Source: Dermatemys mawii (Eukaryota; Chordata; Testudines; Dermatemydidae). From it: a stretch of DNA of 64,000 nt. Positions 12,201-21,982 of this stretch are shown piece by piece (the first letter of the stretch is position 1; each line of letters begins with the position of its first letter). The translations under genes and the position numbers were made by a program. Under the pieces are notes generated by a model that searched no databases, was not told the origin of the DNA, and was given only the letters and a program-made list of their open reading frames with translations. The DNA is taken from assembly GCA_007922305.1 (NCBI GenBank), contig ML677386.1:11699830-11763829 (forward strand). The letters are read 5' to 3'.

Positions 12201-15200
12201 ATAAGCAAGCATTGATCTCTAAATATCTTTTCTCTGCAGTCTTTACAAGGCTCTCAGCCATCATCTTTAGGAATAAAAAAGATAAACTCAGAAAATGTAC
12301 GTATGCATATACTATGGTTATGTGATCTTCCCATTCTTTGATGTTCTAGTTAAATTTATTTACTTATTTATTTGTAGGGAGAAGTGCCTGATGGTTCACA
12401 ACTTGTAAGTATTGTTTTATACATGTAAATTGCAAATATTAAAACATCTGAATTGGCTTAGCTTCAACTTCCAGCCATCGAATCGTGTTGGGAATACCCT
12501 GTTACGCACTCCTGAAATGAATCACTGTCAATGGGATGGTGACAATCCCAGAGAAGTACCTACTACTGAAATAATTCTACAAACTACACCTAGTGCATTC
12601 ATCTTACTTGCACAAATCCTTAATTCTGATATCAGCAACAATAGCCTGTGCCTGGAACAGGTCCAGGGCCCATAAGATGCTGGAGGAATAATAGTATGTT
12701 AAGGAGTTCCTGTACATCGTGAGGGCTGTAAGCATTAAGGGCTCTGCATGGAGAGGAGTTGCAAGATTCTCACATAATCACATGCTTCCAGGGCTGGGGT
12801 TTTAACAGCCATGTGAAATATCAGGAGACTTGTGATAAAATCATGAGTTGGCCACACTGCTGGCACTAGAATCCCTTTAACTTGAGCCAGAGAAGCCTTT
12901 GAAACACTAATTTCAGCTTAGCCAAGTTTTTAGCCTGTGAATTTAATGTCACTCCTTTGACACACGTGCACACCCTGCACCTGCAGGCTCATCATATCAG
13001 GCAGATGATGCTCACGTGAAGCGTCAGGGACCCTCCACACCAGCACAGGGGGCTGATTGCAGAATCCGAGGCCTGTTGGTACATTTTTCACAACTCCAGG
13101 GCTATAATGTTAACAGTGGGTTTGTTCCAGCTCAGTAAAGAGCACAAGTCAATTCCAGGAAGGGAAACACCCAGTTGCTGCTGCAGATAGGACATATTTC
13201 TGAGCTCAGGAAAGTGAAACTTAGTCTGTTCAGCAGTAGCTATGGCTGCAGAGAACCCCAGGGAAAGTCTCTTGGATGAAGCTACTTGTACCATCTGTCT
13301 GGAGTATTTTAAAGACTCATTGATTATCCAAAACATTAAAAAAAATTAATTATAAACACTAAATAAATGATCTTGGAATGAACATGCCTATTTGCCTTCC
13401 CACCCATAACTAGATTATCTCACTGGTGGGTGAAAATAATTAATTAAAAGACATGGAAAATTTGAAAGACACAAGTAGACGTGTTTGGATTACTTACAAA
13501 AATACAAAAGCAGAGACTATCAGCAGGGAGGTGACTAATGGGATCATCAGAATGTATATTTAAAGCCACAGGCTATAACTCTCAGCATGCCTTTTCAGGT
13601 GGTTCCTTACATTGCAAGGCTTAATTCTGCACTTCGACCTGGACAGACAGTTATCATCATAGGGGAAGTGAATAGAAACGCAGACAGGTCAGTAAATTGC
13701 AGTTCTCTTACACTCTAGTAGCAGATTAAATTGTAACGTGTAATATTGTCATTAAGAAAACGAGGAATACTTGTGGCAATTTAGAGACTAACCAACTTAT
13801 TTCAGCATAAGCTTTTGTGTACGCTGAAATAAATTGGTTAGTCTCTAAGGTGCCACAAGTATTCCTTGTTTTCTTTACGGATACAGGCTAACACGGCTGC
13901 TAATCTTAATACTGTTATTGTTCATTACTACTTGTGACAAAGCTCCAAGTTTGTACTTGTGGGTCCTGTACTTCCTGGCAGATTGAGGGGCCTCAGAAAA
14001 CTCATCTAGGCCCCAGAGTGACCTCCCTTTCTCAGTATAATTGAGAAGAGTCACCACCTAGTGAGTTACCTTCATCACAGGCCAGTATGGAAGATGGAAA
14101 AGGGGGGGGGAGCCTGGGCCCGCCCTCTACTCCGGACTCCAGCCCAGGGACCCTAACAGTATCAGCTAAGATGGCTGACCTTTTAGGCACAAAACACAAT
14201 ACAATTCCCTGGGCTACTTCCCCACAGCAGTCCCTGCTTCTTCAAACCCCACTTCACCCTTACCTCAGGGCCTCCTTCCTTCTGGATGATATGTTGTCCA
14301 CCACTCAGTCTCACCAACAGCACAACTTCCTCTCACAGCTCCTGACACCCACAGCCACCTGACTAACTGGGAGGTTTTTATCTGGTTTCAGCCAGTCCCT
14401 GATTGGCTTCAGGTGTCCCAATTAGGCTAGCTGTTTCTACTCCTTTCTAGAAGGTTCTTAATTGGCCCCAGGTGTCTTGATTGGCCTGGAGTAGCCTTTG
14501 TTTGGCTATCCAGGGAACAGGGACCTGCACATCCTGAGACTAATATACCTGCCCTCCAGCACTCTCCTATATCCTTCTGGACTGACTCCGTCACATACTG
14601 TTATTAATATCTGACTTACTCTGTCATAAAGTCTGATCCTTGCCTACCTGTTGCACCTGCTCAGAGGGGACAGATCCTCAGAATCCTCAGGTCCTACCTC
14701 AGGGTGACCATCTGAAGAGATCTGGATGTCATTCTCTCAGGAGCCTCTCAGCGCTGCTCCCGAGTCAGCTTAAAGTGGAGTTCTGCTCTGACAAGTGACT
14801 GTTTAAGATCTGTACCCTGTGTAACAGGGTCATAGCTGTTCAGTTTAAAACATATATTCGGCTCTACAAAACCATCACAGTTGTGTAACATGTTGACAAA
14901 ACTTATCAACCAACCAGATACAAACTGGAAAGTACAGTCCTCATGCAGACCTATTCTATACATGTGCATGATGCTTCTGCCGTAACACCTCACCATCCCT
15001 GGCAGATTACTTCAGACAGATCCAGAAGCTGATAAAATGCATCACTGATTCAGTGCATCCAATCACCTTAGAAGAGATCCATGATTGCTATAATAAATTT
15101 TGGACGTTTTGCATATTTATTCCACATGTGTAGCTCTTCCGATCAATGAAGCTTTATTGGAGCCTTCTAAGACCATCGGGCAGACTCTAGTGACAGTACC

Positions 15201-18200
15201 ACCCACTTGTAAAAATATTACATCCCAGCCACAGATTGGAGTTTTTATTCTCTCATCCTTCACCAAACTTTCATAGTGGAAAGCGGTTAATGAGCGTGAT
15301 AGCCGACACTATGCTAAATCTGCTTACACTAAGGACCAGAAGAAGCTCGACCCTTTTGGTTATAAGGATTACTCCTCAGCAAACTATCAGGTACTTATGT
15401 CAAGCCATGACTATTTGAACTACAATAACTTTAACACCTTTACTGAATATCTATGAAAGGCACATTGTGAGAAATTCAAGACCATCAGCCAGAAGGGTCA
15501 GCTCTTAGTGAGAACATCACTGCAAGCCTCTGTAGATGCAACTGATACTGCTGCATGGTCCATTTCCACTGTGATCATGATGCAACAAGCAACATAGCTC
15601 CAGTTGTCAGGCTTCCCTATGGTGGTACTGTGAATAATACTCTTAAGGGCCTTCCTTTGGTCGGTCATGTTGTTTTTTGAAGTCTACCAATACTCCCTTC
15701 ACACCCTGAAAGACTTGACGGCTACTCTTAGATCCACTGGGATACATACACCTGCAAACAAAAAGTTTAGCTAGTCTGAGATGTCAAAGATCTCACCCAG
15801 CTCATTTTTCTAGTTTCCATAGTTCACCCAAACTCTCAGCCAAGAGCCCTGAATATTCAAAAAAGAAGACCGATGCTGCCATAGTTAGTTCATCCCAGCT
15901 ACCCTGCCATCCAAGCATCAGTTTTGATGGCTTGGTCAAGAGTTTGAATCACTCATTCCACAGAAATTTACTGCAGCATTATTCCATCGTCCTCTTCCCT
16001 TTTGAATACTACCTCTCCCAATTTCAATCTGCATGGGAGAACATAACATCTAACATGGGTTCTGGAGGTCTAACATTGGGGTTATTCCATCAATGTCATG
16101 TCCATCCCTCCCTCCCTTCCTTCCAATCCCGCTTCGGGGACCCGTCCCATGATCAGTTGTGGCTGCTGCTCTATATCCTTTAGGCATAACTGTTTTCTCT
16201 TATCTCAATGATAGGAATCAGCCCAAGTAGCCAGTCAGGAGGTTCTTTTGGCCATATAAATGACAAAGTCATTTACGGCCTCCAGATCAGTCTCAAAAAG
16301 ATCATTTTGATCTGGATTCAACAGATTTCATAGGAGCCTCTCTAAAGGTTGTGATAGCTGTGGGACAGGTTTGTGAATCTACAGAATCTTATTGCTAAGA
16401 TTTCATCAAGGAACTGTCTTCAACTGTCAGGTCATATGGTAGCATGCGTCTTCATGACCTAGCATGCCAAAATACCTCTCCAGTGTTTCTAGGAATGGCT
16501 CAGGATAGTATACAGTCCAATAAGCGGTCTCAACAGCCAGGTCTCCATTCCCCATTGGGTTCTGGAGTTGCTCAGTTGGTGGAAGAACACCTTCAAAGTC
16601 TGTGCAGGAATTTGAAGAATTCCAGTTATTGCACAAGGTGAATAATCTTACCTTTTGTGTTAGGATTAGGCATGGAATATTTCAACCAAACTGACTATTT
16701 CAGACTAGAGAATGAGAACAGGGAGCTATATTAGGAATGACTCTGTTTAGCCTTAATTTATAACACATGATATCGAACCAATGCTCCGCATCATGTTACT
16801 AACAATATAGGACTCTCATATGCACCAGCTAGATTTAGCACTGAACAATTCTTCCTGCCACAGGAAACAAATTTTCAGTATGATACTATGGACCACATGA
16901 CAGACGACAAAAATATGTGCTCTTAAAAAAAAATGATCCACAATAAAAGATGAGCAAGGAAAAAGGAAAACTGATCTAAGAGAAAAATGTAAGGGTCCAA
17001 TCCAGCAAACAAATTAAGTACATGTGTAATGACTCTTGCTGGATTGAGGCACTGGATTTGCAATCTTTCCAACTAGGGGTTATGTCAAGATAGGTATTTT
17101 TTGATTTAACAACTTTGATGCTTGCTAAGTTCCTAATGAGCATAACAACACCTGTAGCCTATAGGATTAACCTGCTTGCTTGCATATACATATCTTATAA
17201 TTTAAGTGTTTGGTTTATTGTAATAGGCTTATAGATTTATATTAAAGTAAGTTCAGCTGTAATGTAAGGGACCTACAGGCCGTATCCTGTTTGTTGAGCT
17301 AAGTCAAAGTAAGCATATCTGGGTCTGGGACCTTTCCCCCAAATAGCAAAGTCAGCACACACGTCTGAAACCTCTCACCTAGATAGATAGATAATAGTAA
17401 AATGGCATAGGGGGTTGCCAAGTCTGTACCCTCACACTTAACAGATACACCACAACGAAAGAACCAAAATAACCAGAACAAAAATAACATGTCTGTGTAT
17501 AATCTAATGTAATTAATGTGTACGAAAGTGTCATTAAAACATACTAGCCTATGAAGTAAGTGTACCTTAACATTTTTGTGGGTAAAAAATAAAGTTTGGC
17601 CATAAAAGGAGGGTTCGAACACCTTTGCCCTATAAAGAGGGCCTTGCTAAAAGGCCTGTACTTGTTTTTCTTAAACTTTCTAAGTGGACTAGGCTAAGCT
17701 TGGTTTCCATAAGCTTTTGTTCTTAGTTTTGTTTATTAGTTTACTTAACTAACAAACTTAAAATTAAAACCTAAGTTAGCTTCGATAGCTCTTAGCTCTA
17801 GCTTCTTCTAAGCTTTGCACCTCTCACTCAAGAATTAAGGAACCTGAACCACCAAAGGCGAGGCTGGTCCTGTCTTTCTCGCCACCAGGTTATCAAAAAA
17901 GGATGTAAGTATATTAATCAAAGCTTTGTAGCATAAAATACCATATATATCTTTTAAAGAGCAGTAATAAATACAGTTGTAACTAATTATTTTACCATTT
18001 AATAGAGACTTTTTACTAAGATAAATGAAGTCTTAAAGGCTGTATCTGTCTCAGTGTGAGCTTCCTGTCATACCCCCAAGGGTCCTTGTAAATTCTGTAA
18101 AACTCTATCTTTTCATCAAAACAAATTGGCAAGCCTAAAATCCATACTATCCAAATTAATAATATTAATCTCCTAAATCGGGCAACGTGACTCCGTGCAT

Positions 18201-19118
18201 CTCTAAGATAGCAATTAATATACAATAATTGAATTTTTCATTAAATATGCTGCACTCTGTCTGGGATATATGTGTTCTCTTGCTATGGGTAATCTTAAAA
18301 TGTTTTTCAGTTTTGCTGTTAATCTAAAACCAAGTGACTCAAAGGATATTGCACTGCATCTGAATCCCCGAATAAAAAAGAAAATGTTTGTGAGAAATTC
18401 CTATCTTTGTGATAGCTGGGGAGAAGAAGAAAAAGATATCACTAATTTCCCTTTCAGCCCTGGCATGTACTTTGAGGTAAGGTTATATCAATTAGGATGG
18501 GAAAAAACAAACAATGTCTGTGTATTAATGAGTGGAAATAGTTAAATTATAGCCTTTTTCTCTCATGGAGTTAGCATGAGTTAGATTCAGGGACAGTAAC
18601 TTAAATGTGAGAGTAACTAGGACTGTATCTAAAAAAGCAGCTATTAAAGTTAAACTTGATTCAAAGTATGTTATTGCTGTGAAAAAAATACTTTTCAATT
18701 CCCCTTTTTCTTTTCTCCTTTGAACAAGTGAATTAGCCTTTAACTGTTGCAAGTGATATTTTCTGTAAACTATGCTGTGTATGTCCAAGCTGGATTCTCT
18801 CCCTTGCAGTTTTAATATTAAAGTTAAAAAATATATATATTTTTTATAAGGTCCTACACTGAAGAGGAGAAGCTAGGTTTGTCTGATTCTGAATTAGACC
18901 ACCAGAATCTTCATGTTAATCAAATTTAAACTTAACTGAAAACCTCGTGTTCCCGTTTTTGCTTTCAGTTGTTAATTTTCTGCGATGTTCGTCAGTACAA
19001 GGTTGCTGTAAATGGTGTGCACATCCTGGAGTACAAGCATCGATTTAAACAACTTGAAAAGGTCAACATGTTGGAGGTTACTGGAGACATTCAGTTACTG
19101 GATGTGAGGAGCTTGTAG
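3216..19118 (+). CDS. LGALS8: Galectin-8, complete coding sequence in 9 exons
   Basis: Tandem-repeat galectin, a beta-galactoside-binding lectin of the cytosol that is also secreted without a signal peptide. In mammals it senses damaged vesicles and recruits autophagy adaptors. Coding exons: 3216-3254, 6895-6983, 8213-8423, 9921-10040, 12240-12296, 12378-12404, 13599-13687, 18311-18476, 18969-19118. All junctions are GT-AG and frames close to a 315-residue protein (the human short form is 317). The N-CRD spans about residues 10-153, the linker 154-181 and the C-CRD 182-315. The N-CRD sugar-binding set is R43, Q45, R57 (the sialyl/sulfo-selectivity arginine of the mammalian protein), H63, N65, R67, N77, W84, E87. 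The C-CRD set is H227, N229, R231, N240, W247, E250. The ATG at 3216 is chosen because the encoded MPLDQLKK start aligns with the family N-terminus. Tail-to-tail with HEATR1, as in human. Strong call. Confidence 0.97.
5458..5476. repeat. (AATT)n simple repeat
   Basis: Four to five tandem copies of a 4-bp AATT/TTAA unit inside the outer CR1, probably local expansion of an A/T-rich segment. Confidence 0.8.
5846..6403 (-). mobile_element. CR1 LINE 3' end nested inside the outer CR1
   Basis: A different CR1 subfamily, recognised from 'agaccaaaggtccatgtagc', 'cagtggccagtgccaggtg' and 'ttccacaggttgactgtgcg', all characteristic of the turtle/crocodile CR1 3' region in reverse. The outer CR1 text stops at 'gactaCAT' (5845) and resumes at 'CATcattt' (6404), so the insertion is precise with a 3-bp repeat. 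Truncated at its 5' side. Confidence 0.82.
6895..6983 (+). CDS. LGALS8: LGALS8 coding exon 2
   Basis: 89 bp, acceptor ATAG at 6891-6894, donor GTAATG at 6984. Encodes residues 14-42 (VIPYTGTI to DDSD) plus two bases of R43, the first beta strands of the N-CRD. Length and phase equal the matching exon (13599) of the second CRD, as expected for a duplicated galectin. Confidence 0.95.
6984..8212 (+). other. LGALS8 intron after coding exon 2
   Basis: 1.2 kb. Holds a MIR-like SINE at about 7655-7890 and otherwise nothing recognisable. Confidence 0.6.
7655..7890 (+). repeat. MIR-like SINE
   Basis: Blocks in MIR order: 'atcttggttctattacc', 'gtgtgacttcggtcattta', 'cccatctttaaaatgggaat', 'atgaggattaatt' and 'gtgctcagatatcatgg'. 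About 230 bp, moderately diverged. Confidence 0.7.
8213..8423 (+). CDS. LGALS8: LGALS8 coding exon 3 (N-CRD sugar-binding exon)
   Basis: 211 bp, acceptor AG at 8211-8212, donor GTGAGT at 8424. Encodes residues 43-113 with the HFNPR motif and the WGxEE motif. The variable position in WGxEE is Trp (W86), where human galectin-8 has Arg. R57, equivalent to human Arg59, is kept, so preference for 3'-sialylated or sulfated galactosides is expected (inference). Confidence 0.96.
8424..9920 (+). other. LGALS8 intron after coding exon 3
   Basis: 1.5 kb. Contains the GC-rich hAT-type MITE at 8621-8874; the rest is AT-rich with no recognised feature. Confidence 0.6.
8621..8874. mobile_element. hAT-type non-autonomous DNA transposon (MITE)
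   Basis: 254 bp and GC-rich in AT-rich surroundings. The ends are inverted: CAGAGGTCCCCAAAC on the left against CAGTGGTCTTCAAAC (reverse complement) on the right, 12 of 15 matching. It is flanked by 8-bp target copies, tgttaagg at 8613-8620 and tgtgaagg at 8875-8882 (7 of 8), the length typical of hAT elements. A long internal palindrome centres near 8732. No transposase. Confidence 0.8.
9921..10040 (+). CDS. LGALS8: LGALS8 coding exon 4 (end of N-CRD)
   Basis: 120 bp, acceptor CTCTAG at 9915-9920, donor GTAAGT at 10041. Forty codons, residues 114-153, including LLLYNHR and the conserved DTLGIYGKV segment that closes the N-terminal CRD. Confidence 0.95.
10041..12239 (+). other. LGALS8 intron after coding exon 4
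   Basis: 2.2 kb of unique-looking sequence. I see no repeat, RNA gene or coding exon here. Confidence 0.5.
12240..12296 (+). CDS. LGALS8: LGALS8 coding exon 5 (linker)
   Basis: 57 bp, acceptor CTGCAG at 12234-12239, donor GTACGT at 12297. Nineteen codons ([11 protein letters not shown] to SEN), Ser/Gln-rich, matching the first part of the human linker between the CRDs. Confidence 0.9.
12378..12404 (+). CDS. LGALS8: LGALS8 coding exon 6 (27-bp linker microexon)
   Basis: Nine codons, GEVPDGSQL, acceptor TGTAG at 12373-12377, donor GTAAGT at 12405. It matches the human nine-residue linker exon in length and in the VP..G..QL pattern. It is separated from the preceding exon by an 81-nt intron. 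Confidence 0.88.
12405..13598 (+). other. LGALS8 intron after coding exon 6
   Basis: 1.2 kb. Contains the candidate alternative linker exon at 12475-12660; nothing else recognised. Confidence 0.55.
12475..12660 (+). other. LGALS8: Candidate alternative long-linker exon of LGALS8
   Basis: A 62-codon open stretch starts directly after an AG (12473-12474) with PSNR then V-G, and ends in CAG before GTCCAG at 12661. Both edges are phase 0, so inclusion keeps the frame into the exon at 13599. The human long isoform also inserts an exon at this place, and from memory it begins PSNRG. The rest of the stretch shows little clear similarity. An internal phase-0 donor (GTACCT after 12555) would give a 27-codon version. 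The upstream intron would be only 70 nt. Not used in the main model. Confidence 0.4.
13599..13687 (+). CDS. LGALS8: LGALS8 coding exon 7 (start of C-CRD)
   Basis: 89 bp, acceptor TTTTCAG at 13592-13598, donor GTCAGT at 13688. Encodes residues 182-210 ([16 protein letters not shown] to NAD) plus two bases of S211. Same length and phase as coding exon 2. Confidence 0.95.
13756..13905 (+). repeat. Penelope-type fold-back repeat
   Basis: Two inverted arms of about 50 bp (13756-13806 and 13823-13873), a 16-bp centre, then a tail 'atacaggctaacacggctgc'. The right arm contains 'ggttagtctctaaggtgcc' followed by 'acaagtattcc', a motif widespread in turtle genomes. I assign it to the terminal repeats of Penelope-like elements by similarity of layout with the other fold-backs here; that is an inference. 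Confidence 0.6.
13933..14595 (-). mobile_element. LTR-like element, TG...CA ends
   Basis: 663 bp beginning tgtgacaaag and ending ccgtcaca, flanked by a 4-bp direct repeat (tact at 13929-13932 and 14596-14599). Minus-strand reading starts TGTGACGGAGTC, contains a TATA-like GATAAAAACC and ends GCTTTGTCACA. It resembles a family of solo-LTR-like repeats common in turtles. No internal coding region or partner LTR was recognised. A degenerate copy. Confidence 0.6.
14700..16660 (+). mobile_element. Degraded DIRS-like retroelement (gag and RT/RNase H remnants)
   Basis: Plus-strand text with broken frames. A gag-like piece near 15236 reads [11 protein letters not shown] segment near 16040 corresponds to the W-x-LE start of a DIRS-type reverse transcriptase followed by a proline-rich block. 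The 16390-16640 segment resembles the RNase H-side sequence. Many stops and missing blocks make it non-functional. Borders are approximate; a gypsy-type origin is the alternative. Confidence 0.5.
17263..17895 (+). mobile_element. Possible LTR (TG...CA) with promoter-like elements
   Basis: Starts TGTAAGGGACC and contains a short (TAGA)n run, an AATAAAG near 17588, a TATA-like CCCTATAAAGAGG at 17629-17641, then a stretch ending GGTTATCA. The layout suggests a retroviral-type LTR, but I could not find a clear target duplication or an internal region. Family unknown. Confidence 0.35.
18311..18476 (+). CDS. LGALS8: LGALS8 coding exon 8 (C-CRD sugar-binding exon)
   Basis: 166 bp, acceptor TTTCAG at 18305-18310, donor GTAAGG at 18477. 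Encodes residues 211-266 with HLNPR, FVRNS and SWGEEE, so the full C-CRD binding set is present. It is preceded by a 4.6-kb repeat-filled intron. Confidence 0.96.
18477..18968 (+). other. LGALS8 last intron
   Basis: 492 bp, AT-rich with a short (TA)n near 18828-18842. No feature seen. Confidence 0.6.
18969..19118 (+). CDS. LGALS8: LGALS8 terminal coding exon
   Basis: Acceptor TTTCAG at 18963-18968. 49 codons and TAG at 19116-19118. Contains VAVNGVH and EYKHRF, typical of the last beta strands. The protein ends VRSL where human ends with Trp; one base change (TGG to TTG) explains this. The 3' UTR follows. Confidence 0.96.
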   Translation: MLIFCDVRQYKVAVNGVHILEYKHRFKQLEKVNMLEVTGDIQLLDVRSL

Positions 19119-20227
19119 CATCATATTCTTCTACCTGTTAACCCTCTCTTGCCTTCTACTCAAGTACAAACTGGTATTGAATAGCTTAGAGTCTTGTCCC
19201 CTTTATTCAAGTTTCTGTATTGGTGCTTATCACAAAGTTGAGCCCCCGGAGTCAAAATCCTATTAGACTAGATCTTCCTGTTTTCAATATCTCAGCAAAC
19301 TAAAGTCACATGAGCTGCTGCAGTAGGCACTGATCTCCTGTTAGATGATGAATTCCATTACTATACCTAGCACTATAAAGATTTGCTTTATAGTATTAGA
19401 ATAACTGCAGAATATTTTGTAAATTAGAACACAACGCTGTACTATGGAATGCTAATATATATAAATTCAATATAGTCTGTTAAGAGCTAGACCTGAAATA
19501 TGAGCTGTGTATCTGAAAATAGACTGTCAACCTTGTCAGGGATCTAATCAAGTTCTAAGTATATTTTCACCCTTATTGTTTATATGCAAAGCTCAATGGG
19601 AATTATATAAGGAGCAAATGTACTCTAATTTTAGGAAGAGCATATCTGCTTTACTCTGGTTTTTATGTTGATATAACTTGAAATTAGTAGTATTAGACCC
19701 ACGTAAACCTGGAATAATACTGTGATGTCAATTTTTGGAGATGCAGTATTATAGAAGAGATTCTAAAAAGAGCTCTTATCTTCCTTTTTGATTCAGGTTG
19801 CTCAGGAATAGTAGTAATCATCATATCTGTGTTATTTAAAGGGTGTGGACCAATGGATGCTATGCATTAAATCTGAGCTCAGAGGAACTGTTCAACATGT
19901 TGATAGTCAAGAGTGTTCACCTACTACCCGATTGACTAAGTTGCACTATAATATGCCATCTGAAACAAACATTTAGTAAAAAATACTAATTAGCATATAC
20001 ATGGCCCCCCAAGGCCATCATCATTAACATTTCCCTGAGGAAGTCTTTATATGATGCATATATAACAGTTTACAAAGAAAAATCAGTATTGTCTGATACT
20101 ATTTCCCTAGAATATATATAGGCTATGAGGTTAAAAATGGAAGTGTGCTGATGCAGTACTTTTATAACTTCATGTCCTGTCTAGTTATTTACTAATGGTT
20201 TTCAGATGGGGCAACTGTGGTGTGGGG

Positions 20228-20233
20228 AATAAA
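20228..20233 (+). terminator. LGALS8: Candidate LGALS8 polyadenylation signal (proximal)
   Basis: First canonical AATAAA downstream of the stop, giving a 3' UTR of about 1.1 kb. Two more hexamers lie at 21481 and 21646. Usage is inferred. Confidence 0.45.
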
Positions 20234-21480
20234 ATGTGAAAAACAAGATTTACAGAAATACAGGCAGTTACTGCAGTTCAAATGTGTAATAGATGCCTTA
20301 AGACCTGTGAGTTGGCTGCTGTAAAACTGTATAAAGCAAAGACGACCTTCTAAAAATCATATCTTAATTTTTGTGAGCTATGACTAAGTATTTAATGTTT
20401 GTCTTTAAAGTGTATATGAGTTCAAGGTTATCTTTTGATAACTAACCCAAACACTTGCCATATTATGCATATGCCTCAAGCAGCATATGAAAAACTTATA
20501 CCCTAAATCAATACATTTAACTAATATCTTTGATTATGTGTGTAGATCATTATTTATTTATCTATTCACTCTCTCAGTATGTCCTTTGGAACTGGAGTTG
20601 ATGAGGAAGAAAAGGTGAGAGAAAGTTGTTATTTAAAAGGTGTGGGCTGATATTTTGTGATTAAGTTTTTCTACAGGCTTAGGGTTAGAAGCACCAGGAA
20701 GTAGTAAAGTTAGCTTTTAGTAATAGTACCTTACTAAAAATATCAATCACAATGGCCAAAATTCCAAGTAATTTTACGAAATACCTTATACTTCTCCCCT
20801 TCAGTCTATTTCAGATTTTATTATTGGAGTGGCTTCTAAATGGCAAGTACTAAAGGCAATGATCTAAGAATAGATAACCTACCCTTTGTTTTCTGCTGCT
20901 CAGAGTACTTTAAACTATGATCACTCCTACAACTAGGCCCATTTAAAAGTGCCTATGCTAGACAGTAATACACTAGCATGTGATTTAGATTTACTTTTCA
21001 GTGTTAGTTTTTTAAATCAAAAGTACATTCCAGCTACAACATGCTTCTGTAAACAGCCTCCTCACTAAACATTTAAACCTCAGCCTAAAAAAAGTTGTTT
21101 TTTACAGCACTGGCATTGCCTGGCTATCTAAAAAGCATTATGTAAAGATTTTCAGTTTTCTCCTAAAGTCCCTATGTAAGTTTGACTTCCCATCTGTAGG
21201 GTAAATCCTGCAATGGGAACAAAGTTCTTATTTTCTAAACTCCTTTAAAGTTGGATTCTTGTATAGTCACCCATCTCAAGTATGGTCAACAGCCTTAAAA
21301 GGAGTATTGCTGGCTTCTTCACTTATTTTCTTCCACAGTTAAAGGACAGACAGGAATAGAACAGGTAACATCTGCTCATTCATCCTTCATGGAAGATTCT
21401 GAAACCAAGGTAGTTAAACTAGCACATGTAGATGGAATGTCTGATTTTTCACAGATGGGTACACATAGTTGTAAGAACCT

Positions 21481-21486
21481 AATAAA
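21481..21486 (+). terminator. LGALS8: Candidate LGALS8 polyadenylation signal (distal)
   Basis: AATAAA about 2.4 kb past the LGALS8 stop. It would give a long 3' UTR approaching the HEATR1 end. The motif alone does not prove usage. Confidence 0.35.
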
Positions 21487-21976
21487 ATCACATAACTAAA
21501 TGTGCACATCCCTATGGCATATCAGACTTATGGCATAATGGTGATTGTAGTAATCACTTCTTAAAGCACAAATATTTTTTTCTGTAGCTGTTAACTACTG
21601 CCTGAGGTTATAGGCTGGCATAAGTGAGACTCTAATCCCACAGAAAATAAAGGAAGAGTGATTTAAACTACTGTGTTAGCTACTATGAAGAAAACATCTC
21701 TCAAATGTAGCTTCTGTAGTCAGGGACTCTGCTACTAGAACATGCTTATTCTCACCATAAATGACAAAAAAGCTGCAGCACAAACTTAACAGCATAGAAA
21801 CTAAGTTCAGAGGGAAAAAAAAAACATACCACAGACACCTGTCCCTTCTAAAACTTTGCAGCATATTTTAGTTTATGAAAATTCATCCCCACTGTCTTTC
21901 CTGAACTTAATTCATGCAACTGTTTCTACAGTTCACAGTATACAGAAGTAAAAAAGCTAGCCTGTAATATTTTCAA

Positions 21977-21982
21977 TTTATT
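21977..21982 (-). terminator. HEATR1: Candidate HEATR1 polyadenylation signal
   Basis: TTTATT on the plus strand is AATAAA on the minus strand, about 180 nt past the HEATR1 stop codon. It is the nearest canonical hexamer, so a short 3' UTR ending near 21955 is likely. Confidence 0.55.

Larger units (their letters stand above)
13688..18310 (+). other. LGALS8 intron after coding exon 7, repeat-rich
   Basis: 4.6 kb, largely transposable-element material: a Penelope-type fold-back, an LTR-like element, a DIRS-like remnant and a second LTR-like stretch, in that order. No host exon seen. Confidence 0.7.
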
